Source: JALSJK01 sp964530345 (GTDB taxonomy: Bacteria; Pseudomonadota; Gammaproteobacteria; Methylococcales; Methylomonadaceae). From it: a stretch of DNA of 20,529 nucleotides. The first letter of the stretch is position 1. Each line of letters starts with the position of its first letter. Position numbers and translations under genes: made by a program. The DNA is taken from contig CAZGYJ010000037.1 of assembly GCA_964530345.1 (NCBI GenBank), positions 1-20,529 of the forward strand, read 5' to 3'. Under the pieces are notes generated by a model that was not told the DNA's origin, did no database searches, and saw only the letters and a list, made by a program, of their open reading frames with translations. Below, one piece after another: positions 13,710-20,529 of the stretch.

Positions 13710-15455
13710 ATGATGAATTGGAACTCGGTGGGCACCAAGGTTATTCTAGTGATAACCACAGCACTAATTTTGCTGGCGGCTGCCTCGTTATTTTTTTACG
13801 CTTATATGGCGAAACAACAAATCATAGAAAGCGAAGCAGAAATTGCAAAAAATCAAATACTTCTTTCCGAAGCTGTCCGGGAAAAAACCGTACAGACATG
13901 GAAACAAGGCGTTTTTTCGCCTGAATTACTTCGTCAAATCGCCAAAAACAATACCGGCCAGGAACGTATTGAAAAAATTGTTTCAACTGTTCCAATTGCA
14001 ACCGCCTGGAATACTTTAAGAGCCAAAGCCAAAGAAGGCAATTATCGCTTTAGGGCGCCAAGAATCGGGGCTCGGAATCCTAATAACGAAGCTGATGCCG
14101 TAGAAAGACAAGCATTACAATTTTTTCAAAACAACCCAGAAAAGCTTGATTATTCTATTGTCGATGAAGAAAAAGATGAATTACGGTTTTTCAGGTCAGT
14201 AAAACTGGAAAAACAATGTGAGGTTTGTCATGGCGATCCGGCTACGTCACAACAGCTCTGGCATCGCAATGACGGCCGGGACATCCTGGGCTTCCCAATG
14301 GAAAATAAACGCGCAGGCGATTTACACGGCGCTTTTGAGATCATCAGACCTCTTGAACCCGCCTATGCTCAATTAAACAACCATCTTTGGGCTGCCGCCG
14401 GGTTAACTTTTATTGCCATTTTAATTCTTTGCATTTCAGGTTATCTTGCAATTGCAAAAATTATCGTCAATCCATTGACTGATCTGGCATTAAAATTACA
14501 GGATATCTCAGGTGGCGGCGGCGATTTAACTTCACGTTTAAAAGTAAAAGGCAAAACTGAATTAGCATGGGTTGCTGCCAGCTTTAATGGCTTTGTCAAA
14601 AAAATAGCCAAAACTATTGATGAAATTCGCTTGACCAGCGATAAACTGGGACAACATGCCCAAAACCTGGCAACCATTGCCCAACAAACTGAAAGCGGTG
14701 TAAGTCAGCAAAAATCCGAAACCACCCTGGTAGCAACAGCGATGGAGCAAATGACAGCAACCTCCCAGGAAGTAGCTAAAAATGCTGTCAATGCAACCGA
14801 TGCGGTTTCTTGTGCCGACGAGGAAGCGACTTGCAGTAAAAATATTGTAACTGAGGTTGTTTCTTCGATTAACAGTTTGGCCGCTGAAGTAGAAAATGCC
14901 GCCGGCGTCATTCATCAACTGGATTCCGACAGTGAAAGTATCGGCGAGGTTCTCAGCGTTATTCAGGGAATCGCCGAACAAACCAATCTGCTGGCGCTGA
15001 ATGCGGCAATTGAGGCGGCCAGAGCCGGCGAACAAGGCCGCGGCTTTGCCGTTGTTGCTGATGAGGTCAGAACTCTGGCGAGCAGAACCCAAAAATCCAC
15101 CCAGGAAATTCAAACCACTATCGAAAGATTGCAAGCAAGAGCACGGGAAGCGGTAAAAGTTATGGAAAACGGTAAACAACAAGCTGCAACAAGCGTGGAA
15201 AAAGCAGCGTCATCGGGTGAGGCTCTGGAAAACATCAACAACAAAATTGAAGTTGTTCAGGACATGAACACCCTAATTGCCAGTGCAGCGGAAGAACAAA
15301 CCGCTGTTGCAGAAGAAATAAATCGCAATATCCATTCAATCAGCAAGGTATCAGAGCAAACCACTCAAGGTATGAAAAAAACTGCTGTATCCAGTCATGA
15401 ATTACTGGATCTTGCTGATCAGCTAAAACAAACAGTAAATCAATTCAAAACTTAA
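13710..15455 (+). CDS. Methyl-accepting chemotaxis protein with a heme-type periplasmic sensor domain
   Basis: A 581-residue transducer. The first membrane segment is about residues 10-32. The periplasmic part (about 33-227) has the look of the Tll0287-like/DUF3365 domain and contains CEVCH at 170-174, a c-type heme attachment motif (CxxCH). It is followed by GDP and, further on, DILGFPMENKRAGDLHGAFEI. The second membrane segment is about 228-250, then a HAMP linker (KIIVNPLTDLALKL onward). The cytoplasmic signalling domain follows, with the highly conserved hairpin tip IAEQTNLLALNAAIEAARAGEQGRGFAVVADEVR. Such receptors are thought to sense redox state, oxygen or NO through heme. The ligand here is unknown. 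The protein ends NQFKT without the NWETF-type CheR/CheB pentapeptide. No che or flagellar genes are nearby. Confidence 0.93.
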   Translation: MMNWNSVGTKVILVITTALILLAAASLFFYAYMAKQQIIESEAEIAKNQILLSEAVREKTVQTWKQGVFSPELLRQIAKNNTGQERIEKIVSTVPIATAWNTLRAKAKEGNYRFRAPRIGARNPNNEADAVERQALQFFQNNPEKLDYSIVDEEKDELRFFRSVKLEKQCEVCHGDPATSQQLWHRNDGRDILGFPMENKRAGDLHGAFEIIRPLEPAYAQLNNHLWAAAGLTFIAILILCISGYLAIAKIIVNPLTDLALKLQDISGGGGDLTSRLKVKGKTELAWVAASFNGFVKKIAKTIDEIRLTSDKLGQHAQNLATIAQQTESGVSQQKSETTLVATAMEQMTATSQEVAKNAVNATDAVSCADEEATCSKNIVTEVVSSINSLAAEVENAAGVIHQLDSDSESIGEVLSVIQGIAEQTNLLALNAAIEAARAGEQGRGFAVVADEVRTLASRTQKSTQEIQTTIERLQARAREAVKVMENGKQQAATSVEKAASSGEALENINNKIEVVQDMNTLIASAAEEQTAVAEEINRNIHSISKVSEQTTQGMKKTAVSSHELLDLADQLKQTVNQFKT

Positions 15456-15695
15456 TTGATGTTTTCCGAAATGCCCAACCTCTCTATCTGAAATTTGCGA
15501 AAGAAGCGCATGCGTCATGAACGACATAATCAAGCCTACATGGACGTATTGACGGTGTCTTCTGGAAGAAGATATTGGAACTATAATGGACTACTCTTAA
15601 ACGTGAAAGGTATCATTTAGGGATAAACCACTTGGTCAAACAGCAAAACATTTACATTGACTATCGCTAAAACTCCAAAGATACGGGAACTACCC
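15456..15695. other. Unexplained 240-base gap between convergent genes
   Basis: The chemoreceptor and spoVR genes converge on this region. It contains an 8-bp palindrome CGCATGCG (15507-15514), a short hairpin word GGGAACTACCC near the spoVR stop, and a 36-codon plus-strand frame (15510-15620, starting MRHERHNQAYM, containing RRYWNYNGLLL). That frame has no good ribosome-binding site and I do not recognise it. No clean intrinsic terminator for either gene is visible. Sequence texture is less AT-rich than other gaps here and looks like decayed coding DNA, which is a subjective judgement. Confidence 0.35.
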
Positions 15696-17189
15696 TCATA
15701 ATTTACAATGGTAAGAGTGCACAACTGTGCCATTTTCCTTCACCGTTTCCAATCGCACGTCAAAACCCCAAAGCCTTGCGACGTGCTTGACAACTTCATT
15801 AGCACTTTTATCAAGCGGGATACGATTGTATTGACTGTGCTGTAAAGTCAGTGAACGATCACCATTCAAATCAACATTATAAACCTGGATATTAGGCTCT
15901 AGACTGCCTAAATTATACTGTTCTGACAGAGCCTGACGGATATATTGATAATTAATTTCGTTATGAATGGAGGTAATTTCAATCTCTTTTTCCCGGTCAT
16001 CATCCAATACAGAAAACAATTTGAAATCACGAATTACTTTAGGCGACAGATATTGGCTAATAAAACTTTCATCCTTAAAGTTCTGCATGGCAAAATGCAT
16101 CGTCTCCAGCCAATCGCTACCGGCAATCTCTGGAAACCATTGCCTGTCTTCATCAGTTGGGTTTTCACAAATACGGCGAATATCGCTCATCATTGCAAAG
16201 CCCAGGGCATAAGGATTTATACCTGAATAGTAAGGGCTATCGAAATCAGGTTGATAGACTACATTGGTATGCGACTGCAAAAACTCGATGATAAAACCGT
16301 CAGTCACTAATCCTTCATCATAAAGTTGATTCAGAATGGTATAGTGCCAAAATGTCGCCCAGCCTTCGTTCATTACCTGGGTTTGCCGCTGCGGATAAAA
16401 ATATTGGGCGATTTTACGGACAATGCGCACAATTTCGCGCTGCCAGGGCTCCAGTAACGGGGCATTTTTTTCAATGAAATAAAGCAGGTTTTCTTCAGGC
16501 TCTATTGGGAACCGGGTTTCCTGAATAATATCCAGTTGCTCTTCCAGTTTAGGCAAAGTCCGCCAAATCTCATTGACCTGGGATTGCAGGTACTCCTCCC
16601 GCTCCTGCTGCCTTTCCTTTTCTTCCTGCATGGATAATTTGACCGGACGTTTATATCGGTCAACGCCAAAATTTTTTAAGGCATGGCAGGAATCCAGAAA
16701 TGCTTCAACCTGATCTTCACCATACCTTTCTTCGCATTCGGCAATATAATTCTTGGCAAATAACAAATAATCAATAATTGCGTCAGCGCTGGTCCAGGTC
16801 TTGAATAAATAATTGTTTTTAAAGAAAGAATTGTGGCCATACGCCGCATGAGCGATCACTAACGCCTGCATGGCCATAGAATTTTCTTCCATTAAATAAG
16901 CGATACAGGGATCTGAATTTATGACAATCTCATAAGCCAGCCCCATTTGTCCTCTTTTATAACGCTTTTCATTATTGACAAATTCTTTGCCAAATGACCA
17001 ATGGGTATAACCAATAGGCATGCCAACTGATGCATAAGCATCCATCATTTGTTCTGCGGTGATTATTTCCAATTGCACCGGATAGGTCTCCAGCCCAAAA
17101 TTTCCGGCAATGCGTTCAATTTCCTTATGATATGTTTCGATCAGTTCAAAAGTCCATTCGGATGTTTCTGAAAGCGGTTTTTGAGTCAT
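15696..17189 (-). CDS. ycgB: SpoVR family protein
   Basis: A 497-residue cytosolic protein of the SpoVR/YcgB family (E. coli YcgB 510). The N-terminal half has GMPIGYTHWSFGKEF, the conserved block AHAAYGHNSFFKNNYLF (several His residues) and a long linker rich in Glu and Gln. The middle has NEGWATFWHYTILN, and the following segment includes YSGINPYALGFAMM and DIRRICENPTDED. The clustered His, Glu and Asn residues could bind metal, but the biochemical activity is not established. SpoVR was named for a role in Bacillus spore cortex formation. In proteobacteria it accompanies PrkA and YeaH in stationary-phase and stress responses. Its start overlaps yeaH by four bases (17186-17189), making it the third gene of the operon. 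Confidence 0.95.
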   Translation of the reverse strand: MTQKPLSETSEWTFELIETYHKEIERIAGNFGLETYPVQLEIITAEQMMDAYASVGMPIGYTHWSFGKEFVNNEKRYKRGQMGLAYEIVINSDPCIAYLMEENSMAMQALVIAHAAYGHNSFFKNNYLFKTWTSADAIIDYLLFAKNYIAECEERYGEDQVEAFLDSCHALKNFGVDRYKRPVKLSMQEEKERQQEREEYLQSQVNEIWRTLPKLEEQLDIIQETRFPIEPEENLLYFIEKNAPLLEPWQREIVRIVRKIAQYFYPQRQTQVMNEGWATFWHYTILNQLYDEGLVTDGFIIEFLQSHTNVVYQPDFDSPYYSGINPYALGFAMMSDIRRICENPTDEDRQWFPEIAGSDWLETMHFAMQNFKDESFISQYLSPKVIRDFKLFSVLDDDREKEIEITSIHNEINYQYIRQALSEQYNLGSLEPNIQVYNVDLNGDRSLTLQHSQYNRIPLDKSANEVVKHVARLWGFDVRLETVKENGTVVHSYHCKL

Positions 17190-18451
17190 GCTAACTGCTT
17201 TTTAAAAAGTTTTCTGAAAACGGGGTAAATATCTGCAATCCGTTCAATACGCTGCATGGCAAAATTATCCCAACCGGATTTGACCGACAAATATTCCTGC
17301 CAGAGATTTTGATGCCGGTCTTCAGTTATCTCAATATAGGCATAATATTGCACATAAGGCATGATTTGTTCATTCATGATCTTGCGGCAGGTAATGGAAT
17401 CATCATCCCAATTGTCACCATCAGAAGCCTGGGCAGCATAAATATTCCAATCCGAACTCGGAAATCGATCCTTAATAATATTACTGACCAATTCCAAAGC
17501 ACTGGAAACAACCGTGCCGCCAGTCTCCCTTGAATAGAAAAAGGTTTCTTCATCTACTTCACTGGCAACGGTGTGATGGGAGACAAATACCACCTGAATT
17601 TTTTCATAGGTCCTGGTAAGAAACAGATACAGCAGCATGAAAAAACGCTTGGCCATATCTTTTTCTTCAAAACCCATGGAGCCAGAAACATCCATGATGC
17701 AAAACATCACTGCCTGAGTGGTTGGTTTGGGCTGATCAATACGATTATCGTAGCGAAGATCAAAAGTGTCAATAAAAGGGATTCGTTCAATTTTCTTCTT
17801 CAGCGTTTCAATTTCCTGCTCCAATGCTATAACTGCCGGATAGGTTTTTTCATGCTGTTTGAGTAATTCCTGTAACTCCGCCTCGGCTTCCTTGATCCGA
17901 TTTTTATAAGGCGCTCGCAAGGCAATACGCCGTCCCATTGCGCCGCGCAAAGAACGAATAACATTTATATTGGTTGGAATACCATCGCTGGTATGGCCGG
18001 CGCGAATTTTTTTAGTCTCATTGATAGTGGCCAGCTTGGTTTTAACCAGGTCAGGCAATTCAAGGTCATCAAAAAAAAACTGTAAAAATTCTTCCCGGGT
18101 CAGCTCGAAAATAAAATCATCCAAGCCTTCACCGCTATCAGATGCCTTGTTGCCATCACCCTGCCCTTCACCGCCTTTGGGTCTGGGCAATTTATCACCT
18201 TGTTGAAATTCCTTGTTTCCAGGATGAATGCGTTCACGCCGACCGCCCTGACCATGATGAAAAAAGGGTTCCGAGATGTCTTTAGCTGGTATAGAGACCT
18301 TTTCACCTTTTTCCAGATCGGTGACGCTTCGATCGGAAATAGCATCAGCAACGGCTTTTTTTATTTGCTGACGAAAACGGCGAATAAATTTTTGCCGGTT
18401 GACAGCACTTTTATTCTTTCCGTTAAGGCGTCTATCGACAATTCTTGACAC
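17186..18451 (-). CDS. yeaH: YeaH/DUF444 family VWA-domain protein
   Basis: A 421-residue protein closely resembling E. coli YeaH (427). The N-terminus VDRRLNGKNKSAVNRQKF and the segment AKDISEPFFHHGQGG are family hallmarks. Next come a Gly-rich flexible stretch (about residues 85-110), the RAGHTSDGIPTNINVIRSL block, and a coiled-coil-like charged region with KAELQ-type repeats (about 185-225). The VWA-like domain begins with FCIMDVSGSMG, where Asp254, Ser256 and Ser258 form the metal-ion-dependent adhesion site. The RETGGTVVSSAL and AAQASDGDNWDDDS segments supply further metal-site residues. The start is GTG (18451-18449) behind AGGGGG. It begins eight bases after the kinase gene. It is thought to act together with PrkA/YeaG, but its exact role is unknown. 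Confidence 0.95.
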   Translation of the reverse strand: MSRIVDRRLNGKNKSAVNRQKFIRRFRQQIKKAVADAISDRSVTDLEKGEKVSIPAKDISEPFFHHGQGGRRERIHPGNKEFQQGDKLPRPKGGEGQGDGNKASDSGEGLDDFIFELTREEFLQFFFDDLELPDLVKTKLATINETKKIRAGHTSDGIPTNINVIRSLRGAMGRRIALRAPYKNRIKEAEAELQELLKQHEKTYPAVIALEQEIETLKKKIERIPFIDTFDLRYDNRIDQPKPTTQAVMFCIMDVSGSMGFEEKDMAKRFFMLLYLFLTRTYEKIQVVFVSHHTVASEVDEETFFYSRETGGTVVSSALELVSNIIKDRFPSSDWNIYAAQASDGDNWDDDSITCRKIMNEQIMPYVQYYAYIEITEDRHQNLWQEYLSVKSGWDNFAMQRIERIADIYPVFRKLFKKQLA

Positions 18452-18459
18452 ACAACCCC

Positions 18460-20382
18460 CTAGGATGATTTACGAACCCGCAAATACCATTCACAAAGCA
18501 ACCGCACCTGTTTTTCGGTATAGCCCTTCTCAACCATCCGGTCGACAAACTGCTCGTGTTTTTTCTGATCGTCCGGTGACGCTTTGGCATTGAAGGAAAT
18601 CACTGGTAGCAAATCTTCAGTGGTTGAAAACATTTTCTTTTCAATGACGGTACGTAATTTTTCGTAACTGGTCCAGGCCGGATTTTTGCCTTCATTGTTG
18701 GCACGAGCCCGCAACACAAAATTGACAATTTCATTACGAAAATCTTTGGGATTACTGATTCCTGCCGGTTTTTCAATTTTTTCCAGCTCCTCATTCAAAG
18801 CAGCGCGATCAAACATCTCTCCAGTGTCAGGGTCACGGAAATCAGTATCCTGAATCCAGTAATCTGCATAGGTTACATAACGATCAAAGATATTCTGCCC
18901 ATATTCTGAATAGGATTGTAAATAAGCAGTTTGAATCTCTTTACCAATAAATTCGATATATTTCTGGGTGAGATAACCTTTTAGATAAGACAGATATCTT
19001 TCTTCTATTTCAGGAGGAAATTGCTCTCTGGTGATTTGCTGCTCTAATACATACAGAAGGTGTACCGGATTGGCTGCCACTTCTGAATTATCAAAATTAA
19101 ATACCCTGGACAATATTTTGAAAGCAAACCTTGTTGACAATCCTGTCATCCCTTCATCAACCCCGGCAAAATCCCGATATTCCTGATAGGATTTGGCATG
19201 TGGATCGGTATCCTTTAGATTTTCACCATTATAAACCCGCATTTTTGAAAAAATATTGGAATTTTCAGGCTCATGCAAACGCGACAAGACCGCAAACTGC
19301 GCCATCATTTCCAGAGTGCCGGGCGCGCAGGGCGAATTATTCAAGGAGCTGTGTTCCAGCAACTTGTCATAAATCTTGATTTCTTCAGAAACACGCAAGC
19401 AATAAGGTACTTTTACGATATAAATTCGATCTAAAAACGCCTCGTTATTTTTGTTGTTTTTAAATGCCTGCCATTCTGATTCATTGGAATGCGCCAGAAT
19501 AATACCGTCAAATGGAATTGCCGGAAATCCTTCCGTGCCCTTATAATTTCCTTCCTGTGTCGCCGTCAACAAAGGATGCAGAACCTTTATTGGAGCCTTG
19601 AACATTTCCACAAATTCCAACATTCCCTGGTTTGCACGGCATAAACCACCTGAATAACTATAAGCATCAGGATCATCCTGGGAATACTGTTCCAGTTTGC
19701 GAATATCGACTTTACCTACTAATGCCGAAATATCCTGATTATTCTCATCGCCAGGCTCGGTTTTGGTCACTGCAATCTGCCGTAAAATGGAAGGCCTGAT
19801 TTTAATAACCTTGAATTTACGAATATCTCCATTGAATTCGTGCAAGCGTTTAGTTGCCCAAGGTGACATGATGGTATTCAGATAGCGCCTTGGAATTCCA
19901 TAATCTGATTCCAATATTTCAGCATCTTCATCGGCATTAAAAAGCCCTAAAGGTGATTCAAAAACAGGCGAACCTTTTATGGCATAGAAAGGTGTTTTTT
20001 CCATCAATGCTTTTAATCGTTCCGCGAGAGAGGATTTACCGCCTCCCACTGGACCCAACAAATAAAGGATTTGTTTTTTCTCTTCAAGTCCCTGAGCAGA
20101 ATGCTTGAAATAAGAAACAATTTGCTCTATCACTTCTTCCATGCCATAAAATTCCCGGAATGCCGGATAAATTTTAATAACCTTGTTGGAAAAAAGTCGG
20201 CTAAGTTTGGGGTCATTATGGGTATCAAAAAATTTGGGCTCACCAATGGAAGCCAGCATTCTTTCTGCAGGACTTGCGTAGGCCAATGGGTCTTTTTTGC
20301 AAAGATCCAGATATTCCTGAATGGTTAGCTCCTCTTCTTTAGACTCCTCGAATCGAGATGTGTAATGATCAAAAATACTCAT
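18460..20382 (-). CDS. yeaG: PrkA/YeaG family serine protein kinase
   Basis: A 640-residue protein matching E. coli YeaG (644). The N-terminus is an AAA-type PrkA domain with Walker A GPVGGGKSS at residues 110-118 and IILAHSNESEW further on. The C-terminal part is the PrkA kinase-like region (RDFRNEIVNFVLRARANN and beyond). YeaG autophosphorylates and, in E. coli, is induced with yeaH by sigma-S and nitrogen starvation, affecting stress survival and metabolic adaptation. I place the start at ATG 20382-20380, giving MSIFDHYTSRFE like the family, with GGAG nine bases upstream. A GTG five codons earlier (20397) overlaps that ribosome-binding site and is less likely. It heads the yeaG-yeaH-ycgB operon. 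Confidence 0.96.
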   Translation of the reverse strand: MSIFDHYTSRFEESKEEELTIQEYLDLCKKDPLAYASPAERMLASIGEPKFFDTHNDPKLSRLFSNKVIKIYPAFREFYGMEEVIEQIVSYFKHSAQGLEEKKQILYLLGPVGGGKSSLAERLKALMEKTPFYAIKGSPVFESPLGLFNADEDAEILESDYGIPRRYLNTIMSPWATKRLHEFNGDIRKFKVIKIRPSILRQIAVTKTEPGDENNQDISALVGKVDIRKLEQYSQDDPDAYSYSGGLCRANQGMLEFVEMFKAPIKVLHPLLTATQEGNYKGTEGFPAIPFDGIILAHSNESEWQAFKNNKNNEAFLDRIYIVKVPYCLRVSEEIKIYDKLLEHSSLNNSPCAPGTLEMMAQFAVLSRLHEPENSNIFSKMRVYNGENLKDTDPHAKSYQEYRDFAGVDEGMTGLSTRFAFKILSRVFNFDNSEVAANPVHLLYVLEQQITREQFPPEIEERYLSYLKGYLTQKYIEFIGKEIQTAYLQSYSEYGQNIFDRYVTYADYWIQDTDFRDPDTGEMFDRAALNEELEKIEKPAGISNPKDFRNEIVNFVLRARANNEGKNPAWTSYEKLRTVIEKKMFSTTEDLLPVISFNAKASPDDQKKHEQFVDRMVEKGYTEKQVRLLCEWYLRVRKSS

Positions 20383-20474
20383 GCTATTTGGCTCCACGTA
20401 ATTTTCTTCTGTATCAAATAAAACTATAGACCACCTATTCCTAAAATATCTCCTTATAATTGAATTTATTTACC

Positions 20475-20484
20475 TTAAGTATAG
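20475..20484 (-). promoter_or_regulatory. Sigma-S-like extended -10 upstream of yeaG
   Basis: The minus strand reads CTATACTTAA (20484-20475), which matches the sigma-S extended -10 consensus CTAYRCTTAA at every position. No good -35 box lies at the expected distance, which is typical of sigma-S promoters. Transcription would start near 20470, leaving a leader of about 90 bases before the yeaG ATG. It agrees with the known sigma-S dependence of yeaGH in E. coli. Whether it is used here is inference. Confidence 0.5.
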
Positions 20485-20529
20485 TTAATGACATATTCAA
20501 TACACTTAAAAAAATCCATTAACTTTTTC

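Noticed and set aside
14562..15182. 206-residue minus-strand frame opposite the chemoreceptor gene
   Set aside because: Its composition (Gly/Ser/Phe/Cys-rich) is that of an antisense shadow, and the plus frame encodes the invariant chemoreceptor hairpin tip.
20383..20397. Upstream GTG start for the PrkA-type kinase
   Set aside because: It would place the GGAG ribosome-binding site inside the coding sequence and add five residues absent from the family N-terminus.
1..20529. tRNA or rRNA genes, CRISPR arrays, complete insertion sequences, prophage or a replication origin
   Set aside because: No cloverleaf-like tDNA, no regular spaced repeats, no transposase or integrase frame and no DnaA-box cluster were seen on reading either strand.

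Overview
The window looks like chromosomal DNA from a moderately AT-rich gammaproteobacterium. The order gyrA-serC-pheA-hisC-tyrA-aroA-cmk-rpsA-ihfB-lapA is the aromatic/housekeeping supra-operon known from Pseudomonas and its relatives. Protein style and base composition fit a methanotroph-like (Methylococcales) lineage, but that placement is inference. Nearly all genes are on the minus strand. The exceptions are a gene fragment at the left edge and one chemoreceptor gene. I see no rRNA, tRNA, CRISPR array or intact insertion sequence.

Left edge (1-309): the 3' end of a plus-strand gene that looks like a HEPN-domain protein, then a short spacer with three copies of a GGTCAG-type word, two of which form a hairpin. 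This sits where lapB would often follow lapA, so it is probably a small accessory insertion point.

Supra-operon (310-11948, minus strand, transcribed right to left): gyrA has a good promoter and a structured leader that may encode a 12-residue peptide. It is followed, with overlaps or short gaps, by serC (serine/pyridoxine), pheA, hisC, tyrA and aroA (shikimate and aromatic amino acids), cmk (CMP kinase) and rpsA (ribosomal protein S1). rpsA ends in a clear intrinsic terminator. ihfB (integration host factor beta) and lapA (a small inner-membrane protein) follow.

Middle (11949-13557, minus strand): a compact three-gene unit with low-molecular-weight protein tyrosine phosphatase, an exported Dabb-domain protein and a dienelactone-hydrolase-family enzyme. 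Divergent from it is a plus-strand methyl-accepting chemotaxis protein (13710-15455) whose periplasmic sensor domain has a heme-attachment motif CxxCH.

Right end (15696-20382, minus strand): the conserved stress/stationary-phase module yeaG (PrkA-type serine kinase), yeaH (VWA protein) and spoVR/ycgB. It is preceded by a sequence almost identical to the extended -10 of sigma-S promoters.

Most of the window is well-described biology. The items worth a second look are the HEPN fragment with its repeats, the gyrA leader, the heme-type chemoreceptor, the phosphatase-Dabb-hydrolase operon and the unexplained stretch at 15456-15695. I do not see convincing evidence for a wholly new system inside the window.
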